From JANQOH01 sp965201155 (GTDB taxonomy: Bacteria > Pseudomonadota > Alphaproteobacteria > UBA7887), in the NCBI GenBank assembly GCA_965201155.1, contig OZ241752.1:930001-994000 (forward strand): 64,000 nt of DNA, written 5' to 3'. Below, piece after piece: positions 17,752-26,770 of the stretch (positions are counted from its first letter, which is position 1; every line of letters starts with the position of its first letter). The position numbers and the translations under genes were made by a program. Under the pieces are notes generated by a model. That model ran no database searches, was not told the origin of the DNA, and worked only from the letters and a program-made list of their open reading frames with translations.

Positions 17752-18543
17752 CTAGTGACTCAGGATCTGGCTGAGGAACAGTTGCGTGCGCTCGTTTCGC
17801 GGATTGGTGAAGAATTCTTCCGGTTCGTTCTGCTCCACGATCTGCCCTTCATCCATGAAGATGACGCGGTTGGCGACCTGCCGGGCAAAGCCCATTTCAT
17901 GCGTGACGCACAGCATGGTCATGCCCGTTTCGGCGAGGTCCACCATGACATCCAGCACTTCCTTGATCATTTCCGGATCAAGGGCCGATGTGGGTTCGTC
18001 GAACAGCATGATGCGGGGATTCATGCACAGCGACCGCGCGATGGCGACGCGCTGTTGCTGGCCGCCGGAAAGCTGGCCGGGATATTTTTCTGCCTGATCG
18101 CCGATCTTGACCCGTTCGAGAAAGGCTCGCGCACGCTCTTCGGCAGTGTCGCGCGGCTCCTTCCGCACCCAGATCGGCGCCAGCGTGCAGTTCTCCAGCA
18201 CTGTCAGATGCGGAAACAGATTGAAATGCTGGAAGCACATGCCGACTTCGGCGCGGATGCGGTCGATATTCTTGATATCGGACGACAGCACCGTGCCATC
18301 GACTTCGATCTGCCCTTTCTGGTGCTCCTCAAGCGCATTGACACAGCGGATCAGCGTCGATTTGCCGGACCCGGACGGCCCGCAAATGACGATGCGTTCC
18401 CCGCGGTGAACGGTGAGGTTGATATCGCGCAGCGCGTGAAAATCGCCGAACCATTTGTTCACATCGACCATGCGAATGGCCACTTCGTCGGAGATTTTCA
18501 GCGCCGAGCGATCAACCTGGCGGTCGAGCGTGATGTCGGACAT
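17752..18543 (-). CDS. aapP: General L-amino-acid ABC transporter ATP-binding protein
   Basis: The cytoplasmic ATPase of the Aap/Bzt polar amino-acid importer, 263 residues. Walker A GPSGSGKST, the Q-loop region CFQHFNLFPHLTVLEN, signature LSGGQQQRVAIARSL, Walker B IMLFDEPTSALDPE and switch His VTHEMGF are all intact. I start at 18543, where a homologous N-terminus begins after a GGGAG site. It lies 14 nt after aapM, completing the usual J-Q-M-P order. Confidence 0.94.
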   Translation of the reverse strand: MSDITLDRQVDRSALKISDEVAIRMVDVNKWFGDFHALRDINLTVHRGERIVICGPSGSGKSTLIRCVNALEEHQKGQIEVDGTVLSSDIKNIDRIRAEVGMCFQHFNLFPHLTVLENCTLAPIWVRKEPRDTAEERARAFLERVKIGDQAEKYPGQLSGGQQQRVAIARSLCMNPRIMLFDEPTSALDPEMIKEVLDVMVDLAETGMTMLCVTHEMGFARQVANRVIFMDEGQIVEQNEPEEFFTNPRNERTQLFLSQILSH

Positions 18544-18557
18544 GCGGCGTTCGCTCC

Positions 18558-19868
18558 CTATCGACGGTCCGTTTGCAGCCGGCGTTCGAGGTGCATCGAG
18601 TATCGCGACATGGAAAAGCAGAAAATGAAGAAGAACAAGGCGACGAAGCCATAGAGTTCCCACACTATGCCGTTCCAGTTCTGGTCGGCGCGAATGGGCT
18701 TGAGCAGGCCGAGGGGGTCGAGAAGGCCGATCACCACCACCAGTGTCGTGTCCTTGAACAGCCCGATAAAGGTGTTGACGATGCCGGGGATGGAGATCTT
18801 GAGCGCCTGCGGCAGGATGATGAGGCGCATTGACTTCCCGTAATCCAGCCCCAGCGCGTTGGCCGCCTCATATTGCCCGCGCGGCAGCGCTGCGAGGCCG
18901 CCGCGCACAACTTCCGCCATATAGGCTGAGGCAAACGCCGTGACCATGATGATAACGCGCAGCACGAGATCGAATGTCGTACCGGGAGGCAGGAAGTAGG
19001 CCAGCAGCACCGAGGCGACGAACAGCAGCGTGATGAGCGGAACACCGCGGATGAATTCGATGAATCCGATGCAGAACGCCTTGATGATCAGCATGTCCGA
19101 GCGCCGACCGAGCGCCAGGCAGATACCGATCGGCAGCGACGCGGCAATGCCGGTGACGCCGATGATGAGAGACAGCAGGAAGCCGCCGATCCGGTCCGAC
19201 TCCACCACCGGCAGACCGATATCGACAGCGGCGTCCAGGATTTGCGTCACCGGCGCCACGGCCAACAGCCACCACAATACGGTAACAACCGCACCGGTCA
19301 CGAGTGCCGAGCCGGCCGCCATTCCCACGTCCATGGTTCGGACCAGCGCGGGAACGCCGAAGCGGTAGATGATGACCCCGAGCACCGGTCCCGCGACCGC
19401 CATGAGCGGTCCCCACACCGTTCCGCCCCAGATCAACCAATAGCCGAGAACGGGAAACGCGGCGGAAAGAACGAGAATCCGGCGCGGCGCCGAGGGAAAC
19501 AGCAGCGGCCACAGCGCGATCATCAGGAGCACCAGCACGAACACCGGGCGCCAGCGTTCTTCAACGGGATAAAACCCGAAGAAAAATTGCATCCAGCGTT
19601 CATTGATGACGGCGAGGCAAGCGCCGTGGGCGATTTCCCGGCATTCCGACAGCGATCCGGCGTTCCACACTGAATCCAGGAACAGCCACGGAATGACGTC
19701 GGCAAGAAACGCATAAATCAGCGCGAGGCCGAGCACAGTCATCAGCGCGTTGGAAATGCTGGAGAACAGATTCTCCCGCGCCCAGGCAACCGGCCCGGTG
19801 GTGCGGTAGGGCGGCGGCGCAGGCGGTATTCGTTCTTCGGCGACGAACGGGGCGCGGGCATCGGCCAT
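18558..19868 (-). CDS. aapM: General L-amino-acid ABC transporter permease
   Basis: An inner-membrane permease (436 residues) with a Pro-rich cytoplasmic N-terminus and many hydrophobic segments. It carries the HisM-type domain with signature EVVRGGLAALPRGQYEAANALGL (shown here as its central part). The long insert before the transport domain is characteristic of AapM/BztC rather than ordinary HisM. The start at 19868 lies one nucleotide after the aapQ stop, indicating coupling. Confidence 0.92.
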   Translation of the reverse strand: MADARAPFVAEERIPPAPPPYRTTGPVAWARENLFSSISNALMTVLGLALIYAFLADVIPWLFLDSVWNAGSLSECREIAHGACLAVINERWMQFFFGFYPVEERWRPVFVLVLLMIALWPLLFPSAPRRILVLSAAFPVLGYWLIWGGTVWGPLMAVAGPVLGVIIYRFGVPALVRTMDVGMAAGSALVTGAVVTVLWWLLAVAPVTQILDAAVDIGLPVVESDRIGGFLLSLIIGVTGIAASLPIGICLALGRRSDMLIIKAFCIGFIEFIRGVPLITLLFVASVLLAYFLPPGTTFDLVLRVIIMVTAFASAYMAEVVRGGLAALPRGQYEAANALGLDYGKSMRLIILPQALKISIPGIVNTFIGLFKDTTLVVVIGLLDPLGLLKPIRADQNWNGIVWELYGFVALFFFIFCFSMSRYSMHLERRLQTDRR

Positions 19869-19869
19869 G

Positions 19870-21081
19870 TCAGCGCTCCCGCAACCGGATGCGGCGGTCA
19901 TAGGCGTTCATGACCGCGGAAATGCTGAGCGACGCAGCGAGATAAAACGCCATCAGCAGGAGTATGCACTCCATTTCGCGCCCGGTCTGGTTCAGCGTGA
20001 TGCCGCCCAGCGTGCCGGTAACGTCCATATAGCCGACGGCGATGGCCAGGGACGAGTTCTTGGTCAGATTGAGATACTGGCTGATCAGCGGCGGCACGAT
20101 GACGCGCAGCGCCTGCGGCAGGATCACAAGGTTCATGGTGCGCGCCGGGCGCAGGCCCAGCGCATAGGCGGCTTCGGTCTGCCCCTTGTTCACCGCAAGA
20201 ATGCCCGCGCGGACATTCTCTGCAATAAACGCGCCGGTATAGATCGACAGCGCCAGCCACAGGCCGATGAGGCTGTCGCGCATGAAAATCCCGCCGCGGA
20301 AATTGAAGCCCCGGAGTTCCGGTATTTCCAGCGTGATCGGCATCCCCATGATGAAGAACAGCAGCAGCGTCGGTACGAAGAACAGGCCGAGATTGATCCA
20401 CAGGACCGGCAATATCTCGCCGGTTGCGGCCTGCCGCGCGCGCGCCCAGCGCCCGAATACAAATATCGCGGCGAGCGAAAGCAGGAAGCCGATCACCACC
20501 ACCGATGATCCGTCGCCGAATACCGGAGCGGGTACGTAAAAGCCGCGATTGACCAGAAAGACCGTGTCGAAGAACCAGCCGCTCAGCCCGTCCTCGCCGC
20601 GAAATTCGCGCGGGGCCGGCAGCGTCTCGTTGATGACGGCAACGACGATCAATATCCAGATCAGTACCGGCACATTGCGGAACGCTTCGATATAGATGGT
20701 GGTCAGACGCGAAATCAACCAGTTATTCGACAACCGCAACACGCCGGCGACAACGCCGATGACAGTTGCGGTGACACAGCCCATGAATGCGACCAGCAGC
20801 GTATTGAGAATGCCGACGATCGCCGCCCGGCCGTGCGTGGAGGTTGAATCGTATTCGATCAGATGCTGGTTGATGTCATAGGCTGCCGGCTCGCCGAGGA
20901 AGGTGAAGCGGAAATCCTTGCCCAGCGCTTCCAGGTTCTGCACCGCATTGCTGACCAGCCATGCAAAGGCCAGCATGATCACGAACAGCGCGATGATCTG
21001 GATCGTATAGGACCGGTAGCGTGTGTCGTAGAGAAGCTGGCTGAGGCGAAAGCCCTCGCCGGGCGCAGCTCGCGGCGCCAT
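19870..21081 (-). CDS. aapQ: General L-amino-acid ABC transporter permease
   Basis: An inner-membrane permease (403 residues) paired with AapM. It has an N-terminal LLYDTRYRSYTIQ segment, a large periplasmic insert, and the HisM/EAA loop around AENVRAGILAVNKGQTEAA. The length is typical of AapQ/BztB. It is separated from aapJ by 95 nt that contain a strong stem-loop, and is followed immediately by aapM. Confidence 0.92.
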   Translation of the reverse strand: MAPRAAPGEGFRLSQLLYDTRYRSYTIQIIALFVIMLAFAWLVSNAVQNLEALGKDFRFTFLGEPAAYDINQHLIEYDSTSTHGRAAIVGILNTLLVAFMGCVTATVIGVVAGVLRLSNNWLISRLTTIYIEAFRNVPVLIWILIVVAVINETLPAPREFRGEDGLSGWFFDTVFLVNRGFYVPAPVFGDGSSVVVIGFLLSLAAIFVFGRWARARQAATGEILPVLWINLGLFFVPTLLLFFIMGMPITLEIPELRGFNFRGGIFMRDSLIGLWLALSIYTGAFIAENVRAGILAVNKGQTEAAYALGLRPARTMNLVILPQALRVIVPPLISQYLNLTKNSSLAIAVGYMDVTGTLGGITLNQTGREMECILLLMAFYLAASLSISAVMNAYDRRIRLRER

Positions 21082-21116
21082 GCTTCAGCGCTCCGCCGGG
21101 CGTCGTGCGCGACCGC

Positions 21117-21150
21117 GCCTGCCACACAGCGCACGGGATGTGTGGCAGGC
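21117..21150 (-). terminator. Intercistronic stem-loop between aapJ and aapQ
   Basis: A perfect 12-bp inverted repeat (GCCTGCCACACA / TGTGTGGCAGGC) around a 10-nt loop. There is no T-run after it. Stem-loops at this position in binding-protein operons usually protect the upstream mRNA and partly terminate, which raises binding-protein levels over permease. That role is inferred. Confidence 0.65.
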
Positions 21151-21176
21151 GCCGGCGCAAGTCTGGCGCGGGGGCG

Positions 21177-22187
21177 TCAACGGAACGGCGGCGCGTAGAG
21201 AAGACCGCCGTCGGTCCACAGTGCATTAAGGCCGCGGTCGAGGCCGATATCGGTGTCAGCGCCGATATGGCGGTCGAAAATCTCGCCATAATTGCCGCGG
21301 GCGCTGATCGCCTTCACCGCCCAGTCGACGTCGAGGCCGAGCATCGCCCCGTAGCTGCCTTCCGCGCCCAGCAGGCGGTTGGTTTCGGCGTCATTCGTGC
21401 CCTGCGCCCTGGCGGCCACATTGTCAGCCGTGATCCCTTTTTCCTCGGCGATGATCAGCGCGTTCAGCACCCACCGCACGATATCCCCCCATGCGTCATC
21501 GCCATGGCGCACCAGCGGCCCCAGCGGCTCCTTGGAGATGATCTCCGGCAGGACGACATGGTCGTCCGGATTGGCGAACACGGCGCGCGAGGCAGCGAGA
21601 CCGGAAGCGTCAGTGGTATAGACGTCGCAAGCGTCGGCGAGATATTTCTGCTGCGCTTCGGCGTTGCTCTCCACCGGCACCGGGTCGTATTCCAGCCCGT
21701 TGGAGCGGAAGAAATCCGCGAGATTGAGTTCGGTGGTAGTCCCGGTCTGGATGCACACGGTTACGCCGTCCAGTTCGTATGCGGATTCGAGGCCAAATTC
21801 GCCGCGCACCATGAAACCCTGACCGTCATAATAGTTGACGCCGAGAAAGGTGAATTTCAGGTCCACATCGCGGCTCAGCGTCCAGGTGGTATTGCGGTAG
21901 AGCAGGTCCACTTCGCCCGACGCCAGCGCGGTGAAGCGGGTCTTGGCGGTGGTAGGAGTGAACTTGACCGCATCCCCGTCGCCGAAAATCGCAGCCGCGG
22001 TCGCGCGGCAGAAATCGACATCGAAGCCGTCCCAGCGCCCGTCGGCGTGGGTGAAGGCAAAACCGGGCAGTCCTTCGGAGATACCGCATTTGAGGAAGCC
22101 TCTGGCCTTGACGTCGTCGAGCGTCGCGGCCTGCGCGACCAGCGGAACCGCCGCGAGCACGCAAACAAGCATATGATGTAGTCTCAT
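21177..22187 (-). CDS. aapJ: General L-amino-acid ABC transporter substrate-binding protein
   Basis: A periplasmic solute-binding protein (336 residues) with a signal peptide ending near LVAQA. The mature domain begins TLDDVKARGFLKCGISEGLPGF, a signature of AapJ/BztA. Ligand-site segments VDFCRATAAAIFGD and CIQTGTTTELNLADFF are present. It is the first gene of the aapJQMP operon. An ISAs1-family element lies only 75 nt upstream of the start codon, in the same orientation, so expression may be affected. Confidence 0.94.
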   Translation of the reverse strand: MRLHHMLVCVLAAVPLVAQAATLDDVKARGFLKCGISEGLPGFAFTHADGRWDGFDVDFCRATAAAIFGDGDAVKFTPTTAKTRFTALASGEVDLLYRNTTWTLSRDVDLKFTFLGVNYYDGQGFMVRGEFGLESAYELDGVTVCIQTGTTTELNLADFFRSNGLEYDPVPVESNAEAQQKYLADACDVYTTDASGLAASRAVFANPDDHVVLPEIISKEPLGPLVRHGDDAWGDIVRWVLNALIIAEEKGITADNVAARAQGTNDAETNRLLGAEGSYGAMLGLDVDWAVKAISARGNYGEIFDRHIGADTDIGLDRGLNALWTDGGLLYAPPFR

Positions 22188-22221
22188 CGTCTCTCTTTCA
22201 AAGCTGGATACCGAAGTTCAC

Positions 22222-22248
22222 ACTATAACCCTTTCCTGCTGCTGGCAA
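22222..22248 (-). promoter_or_regulatory. Possible aapJ promoter next to an IS end
   Basis: On the minus strand TTGCCA (22248-22243) and TATAGT (22227-22222) are 15 nt apart, shorter than ideal. If real, the promoter survives the IS insertion, whose boundary is at 22263, about 15 bp further upstream. Any activator site upstream would have been displaced. Confidence 0.35.
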
Positions 22249-22262
22249 CCGCTGCGGCCCGC

Positions 22263-23482
22263 CAGGGCAATCGCTTTTGAAATCAGGGGTGTTTTGTAGC
22301 AGCGCGGATCAGGTCGATGAGGAAATTGTCGTCCCAGGCTGCGCGTTTGAGCTTTCCGCGCATGGCATCCTTGGTGGGTTCATGACGGGCGATGTTGAGC
22401 GCCAGGCGCCGCATGAGCGCCAGGTTCTGCGGACCATGTCCCTTGCGGTTGCGTTGCTGGTCCTCATTCATCGACACGTCCAGAACCCAATGCAAACTGT
22501 TCTCTATCGACCAGTGCGCCCGCACTGCGCGCAAAAATGCCTCCGGTGAGAGCTTTGCGCTCATCACATAATAGCGCGCCTCGGTATTTTGTTTGCCCTT
22601 GCTTTCGCGCGTTGCCGTTACCTTGCCGATGGCCTGGAGACCCGGCCAGTCATGTGCCTCCTGCAGCCAGTCAATCTCGTGCGAGACCTCCGCAAGGCGT
22701 GTCTCAAGGCGTCCGTGATCCTTGCTGACATGCTCATAAGATTGAATCTTTTCCGCACCTTCCGGGCTGTCGAGAAACAATGTGACATCACCGTGCAGGG
22801 TGTCCTGATTGCGTTTCAGCGCCAGTACATAGTCGCCGCCGCCGGCTGTTACACGCTCTGCGGTGCGGCGTTGTGTATGCATCGCATCGGCGGTCACGGT
22901 CCGGCCCTTGAGGCGTAACATGTCGAGCAGCCTGGGCAATGCCGTGATCTCATTGGATTTGCCATCGACCGCCACTTGCCCCAGCACGAGACGGCTTTGA
23001 GCGCCAAAGGCGTGCACGAGATGCAGTCCCGAACGCTTGGCGGCATTGTCGAATGAGCGCCGCAGTTGCTTGCCGTCTATGGCAATGACGGTGTCGTCGA
23101 GGCATTCGGCCCAGTCCTTGACAAGGCCCTGCAATACCTCTGTCAGGCCTTGAGGATCGAGTGCGTTGAAGAGGTCGGAGAAGGCGTCGTGGCTTGGTAT
23201 GCCATGGGAAAGCGTCATGAACTGGCGCAAAAACGGCTTCTTGGCGCGTCCGAAGCGTGCCATGTCGGCGCATCCCTCACCGCCCGAGAGCACGCATAGC
23301 AGGCCGATCATGAGCATTTCGTGAAAGTTGTGGCGTGTGGCGTTGGACCGCCGCGGGTCAGTAACAGATTCAAATATATGAGCAAATTCTTCCATAGTCT
23401 GTCTCCGTGCCGGGCATCGAAAACAGAATATGAATCAAAAATACAAACAAAAAAACGCAAAATTTCAAAAGCGATTCCCCTG
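22263..23482 (-). mobile_element. Intact ISAs1-family insertion sequence
   Basis: A 1,220-bp element bounded by 21-bp terminal inverted repeats that differ at one base (22263-22283 and 23462-23482, outer sequence CAGGG). It is flanked by a perfect 10-bp target duplication TGCGGCCCGC at 22253-22262 and 23483-23492. The ends, duplication length and transposase all fit the ISAs1 family. The clean duplication suggests a recent insertion. It separates aapJ from the crotonase gene. Confidence 0.95.
22283..23395 (-). CDS. ISAs1-family transposase
   Basis: A 370-residue DDE transposase. The N-terminal region (FESVTDPRRSNATRHNFHEML) and IAIDGKQLRRSFD (first Asp) are typical of ISAs1/H-repeat transposases. 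VTADAMHTQRRTAE (second Asp) and HWSIENSLHWVLDVSMNEDQ (Glu region) complete the DDE triad. The frame is intact and fills the element between its inverted repeats. A decayed relative lies at 51164-51509 on the opposite strand. Confidence 0.95.
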   Translation of the reverse strand: MEEFAHIFESVTDPRRSNATRHNFHEMLMIGLLCVLSGGEGCADMARFGRAKKPFLRQFMTLSHGIPSHDAFSDLFNALDPQGLTEVLQGLVKDWAECLDDTVIAIDGKQLRRSFDNAAKRSGLHLVHAFGAQSRLVLGQVAVDGKSNEITALPRLLDMLRLKGRTVTADAMHTQRRTAERVTAGGGDYVLALKRNQDTLHGDVTLFLDSPEGAEKIQSYEHVSKDHGRLETRLAEVSHEIDWLQEAHDWPGLQAIGKVTATRESKGKQNTEARYYVMSAKLSPEAFLRAVRAHWSIENSLHWVLDVSMNEDQQRNRKGHGPQNLALMRRLALNIARHEPTKDAMRGKLKRAAWDDNFLIDLIRAATKHP

Positions 23483-23614
23483 TGCGGCCCGCGGCAAGGG
23501 GATGACAGGGCGGCAGGAAAGGGTGTATGGCTGCCCCTGTCCCACCGCCCGCTGCCCCGCGGCAACCGGGCGCAAAGCCGAAACGTCCTGCACCCATTGC
23601 GAGCACACAGGCAC

Positions 23615-24460
23615 ATGACCCGATACAGCGCCATCGACTATAACGCAGCGGACGGCATCGCCACCGTCACGCTGAACCGCCCCGACCGGCTCAACGCCTG
23701 GACGCGCGAGATGGAAGCCGAAGTGCGCGAGGCCATGGCTGCGGCGGCGGTGGATGATGATGTTCGCGTCATCATTCTGACCGGCGCCGGGCGCGGCTTC
23801 TGCGCCGGTGCCGACATGTCGCTGTTGCAGGCGAGCACCGACGACACACCGGAACAGGCGGCGGCCCGCCAGCGCGAAATGTCGGAAGTGCGTGTGGTAA
23901 TGCCGAACCGCCTCGACGTGCCGAGCGATTTCTCGCGCCGCTATTGCTATTTCCCGTCGATCCCGAAACCGGTGATCGGCGCCATCAACGGCCCTGCCGC
24001 CGGCCTCGGCATGGTGATGAGCCTCTATTGCGATGTCCGCCTTGCGAGCGAGGCGGCGTTTTTCACCACCGCATTTTCCCGCCGCGGGCTGATCGCCGAA
24101 CACGGCATTGACTATATGCTGGTGCATCTGGTCGGCCACGCGGCGGCGCTGGACATGCTGCTGTCGGCGCGCCGTATTTCGGCGGAGGAAGCGCTGCGCA
24201 CGGGGCTTGTGAACCAGGTTTACCCGGCGGCGACCTTCGCTGCCGACGCGCGCGCCTATGCGCTCGAACTCGCCAACGCTTCGAGTCCGCGGTCCATGCG
24301 CGTCATGAAGGAGCAGGTCTACCGCACGCTGGGCCTGCGCCTCGGCGACGCTGTGCAGATTGCCAATGAGGAAATGCTCGGCAGTTTCGTCAGCGAGGAC
24401 TTCAAGGAAGGGGTCGCACATTTCGTGGAGGGGCGGCCGGCAGCATTCACAGGCCGCTGA
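23615..24460 (+). CDS. Enoyl-CoA hydratase/isomerase family protein
   Basis: A crotonase-fold enzyme (281 residues). The N-terminal TLNRPDRLNAW, oxyanion-hole segment GRGFCAGADMSLL and second oxyanion region NGPAAGLGMVMSLYCDVRLAS are present. The first catalytic Glu position of hydratases falls in AFSRRGLIAEHG, where a glutamate can be seen. It likely acts on an acyl-CoA, but hydratase and isomerase activities cannot be separated. I use ATG 23615; the frame is open upstream into the IS but that part is not conserved. It starts 25 nt before an amidohydrolase gene on the same strand. Confidence 0.87.
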   Translation: MTRYSAIDYNAADGIATVTLNRPDRLNAWTREMEAEVREAMAAAAVDDDVRVIILTGAGRGFCAGADMSLLQASTDDTPEQAAARQREMSEVRVVMPNRLDVPSDFSRRYCYFPSIPKPVIGAINGPAAGLGMVMSLYCDVRLASEAAFFTTAFSRRGLIAEHGIDYMLVHLVGHAAALDMLLSARRISAEEALRTGLVNQVYPAATFAADARAYALELANASSPRSMRVMKEQVYRTLGLRLGDAVQIANEEMLGSFVSEDFKEGVAHFVEGRPAAFTGR

Positions 24461-24484
24461 CCCGGATTTCGGAAGGAAGACACC

Positions 24485-26194
24485 ATGCACGATCTGGTCA
24501 TTCGCGGCGGCACGGTGATCGACGGCGCCGGCGCACCGGCGCGCCGCGCCGATGTCGCGGTCGATGACGGCGTGATCTCAGCCGTCGCGCCGAAACTGGG
24601 GCCGGCGCACCGCGATATCGACGCGGACGGACGTCTCGTCACGCCGGGCTGGGTGGACATTCACACCCATTATGACGGGCAGGCGACATGGGATCCGGAC
24701 ATGACCCCCTCCTCCTGGCACGGTGTCACCACCGCCGTTTTCGGCAATTGCGGAGTCGGATTCGCGCCAGTGCGTCCGGGCAGTGAGACCTGGCTCATCA
24801 ACCTCATGGAAGGGGTGGAGGACATACCCGAAACCGTGCTTGCCGAAGGCCTGGATTTCCGCTGGGAATCCTTCCCGGAATATATGGCGGTGCTGGCCGA
24901 GACCGACCGGGTCATGGATATCGGCGCCCAGGTGCCCCATGCCGCGCTGCGCTTCTATGTCATGGGTGAGCGCGGCGCCGACCATGCAGCGCGGCCCGAT
25001 GACGCCGAGATCACCCGCATGGGGACCCTGCTGGAGGAGGCGCTGGATGCCGGCGCGCTGGGCTTCACCACATCGCGCACCACCAAGCACCGCGCCGCGG
25101 ACGGACGGGTCACACCGAGCCTGAGCGCCGACGAGCCCGAGCTGGCCGGCCTTGCACTGGCGATGAAACGCGCGGGAAAGGGCGTTATCGAAGTCAATTC
25201 CGATTTCGGTCCCGGTGAATTCACCCTGATGCGGCAGATGGCCGAACGCGCAGGGCGCCCCCTGTCAGTGTTACTGGTGCAGGTGGAAGGCGCGCCGGAG
25301 CGCTGGGCGGAAACGCTGGCCGGCGTGGACCGTGCCGTCGCTGACGGGCTTGAGTGCAATGCCCAGACCGGTTCGCGTGCGGTCGGCCTGCTGTTCGGCC
25401 TGCAAGCGTCACTGCACCCGTTCGTCCGCCATCCGGTGTGGCAGGAATTGCAGCGCTGTGACCATGCGGAGCGTGTCGCTCGCCTGACGGCAAATGCCGA
25501 CCTGCGGCGCCGGCTCGCCGAACCCCTGCCCGCCGACTCGGAAACGCGGCGCATGGTAGAGATCATGAACCGCACTTATGCGCTGGGCGACCCGATATGT
25601 TACGAGCCGGACCCGGCGGACAGCATCGCTGCCCGGGCTGCGACCGAGGGCCGGCATCCTTTTGCGCTGGCGCTCGACCTGCTTCTGCAGGATGGCGGGC
25701 GCAACATGCTGCTGTATCCCATCGAAAATTACTGCCCGGGGGATCTGAGCGTCGTTCACCGGATGCTGCGCAATCCCAACACGGTGTGCGGGGTTGCCGA
25801 TGGCGGCGCGCATGTCGGCCTGATCTGCGACGCCAGTTCACCCACCAGCCTGCTGACGCATTGGGGGCGCGACCGCACCCGCGGGCCGCAACTGCCGCTT
25901 GAGTTCCTTGTGCACAAGCAGACGGGCGCCAGCGCCGCGGCCTATGGGCTTCGCGACCGCGGCATCCTCGCTCCGGGCTATCGCGCCGACATCAATGTCA
26001 TCGACTTCGAGGCGTTGCGGCTGCGCCGCCCCTATGTCGCGTTCGACCTTCCGGCAGGCGGCAAGCGCATCCTTCAACGCGCGGACGGCTATTGCCACAC
26101 GTTTGTGAAAGGCGAGGAAGTCATGTGCGACGGCGTTCACACCGGCGCCCGTCCGGGCCGCCTGGTACGCGGCGCCCGCCCCGGCCCAGCCTGA
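24485..26194 (+). CDS. N-acyl-D-amino-acid deacylase-family amidohydrolase
   Basis: A 569-residue metal-dependent amidohydrolase. The N-terminal beta-sandwich (MHDLVIRGGTVIDGAGAP) leads to the metal motif DIHTHYDGQATWDP. The C-terminal region VADGGAHVGLICDAS and GYRADINVIDFEAL are typical of D-aminoacylase/dihydroorotase-like members. It probably cleaves an amide such as an N-acyl amino acid, but related proteins have varied substrates. It follows the crotonase gene by 24 nt. Confidence 0.85.
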   Translation: MHDLVIRGGTVIDGAGAPARRADVAVDDGVISAVAPKLGPAHRDIDADGRLVTPGWVDIHTHYDGQATWDPDMTPSSWHGVTTAVFGNCGVGFAPVRPGSETWLINLMEGVEDIPETVLAEGLDFRWESFPEYMAVLAETDRVMDIGAQVPHAALRFYVMGERGADHAARPDDAEITRMGTLLEEALDAGALGFTTSRTTKHRAADGRVTPSLSADEPELAGLALAMKRAGKGVIEVNSDFGPGEFTLMRQMAERAGRPLSVLLVQVEGAPERWAETLAGVDRAVADGLECNAQTGSRAVGLLFGLQASLHPFVRHPVWQELQRCDHAERVARLTANADLRRRLAEPLPADSETRRMVEIMNRTYALGDPICYEPDPADSIAARAATEGRHPFALALDLLLQDGGRNMLLYPIENYCPGDLSVVHRMLRNPNTVCGVADGGAHVGLICDASSPTSLLTHWGRDRTRGPQLPLEFLVHKQTGASAAAYGLRDRGILAPGYRADINVIDFEALRLRRPYVAFDLPAGGKRILQRADGYCHTFVKGEEVMCDGVHTGARPGRLVRGARPGPA

Positions 26195-26305
26195 AGTTCC
26201 TCGTGATTTGGTGTTGGTCATCGGCTTGGAGTATCGAGTTATTGGAGAATATTTCTCTCCAAAAAACGGTGGAGATACGACCACCTCTTGAATCGAGACA
26301 GGCCG

Positions 26306-26770
26306 TCAATCGCCTCTGGCGGGGAAAGACCGAAGAACGCAATCGGCGATCAGATCGCCGACAAGTTCGCCTTCCGGGTCGTCTTCATCCGGCACATTCG
26401 TCATGAGAGCGTGAGACGGATCGGCGATCTGCCCGTCTTTCGCATCGAGTGGGTCGTGGATAACCGAAACTTCCCGCTGGTCGCGCGTGCCGTCAGCCAC
26501 TCCGCGAATAACGCTCCCGACATTGAGTTGCGCCAACCGGGCCGTAGCTCCATAGCCTATCCGGGTGGCGCCTCGAATTTGCCGGATTTGTTCTCGCAAG
26601 GATCCGGAGAGACATTCGAGCCAGTTGTAGGACGGCTGATTGTTGTCCCGAGGTCTGGCAATGAATCCGCTATCCAGAATGACAGGTTCGCCGTCTGCAT
26701 TCCTGTCGATATGCCGCCCGCCAACATACCGAAGGATATGGTGCTCCGACGGGACTGAATCTCCTTTCAT
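26306..26770 (-). CDS. Conserved-looking protein of unknown function, third gene of compact cassette
   Basis: A 154-residue soluble protein without signal peptide or membrane segment. Notable segments are HHILRYVGGRHID, SYNWLECLSGSLREQIRQIR and HDPLDAKDGQIADPSHALM, and the C-terminus is acidic. I do not recognise an enzymatic family. The ATG at 26770 overlaps the stop of the preceding gene by 4 nt (ATGA), so the two are translationally coupled. A start at 26788 is also open. It completes a three-gene unit (27781 to 26306) in an accessory island. Confidence 0.75.
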   Translation of the reverse strand: MKGDSVPSEHHILRYVGGRHIDRNADGEPVILDSGFIARPRDNNQPSYNWLECLSGSLREQIRQIRGATRIGYGATARLAQLNVGSVIRGVADGTRDQREVSVIHDPLDAKDGQIADPSHALMTNVPDEDDPEGELVGDLIADCVLRSFPARGD

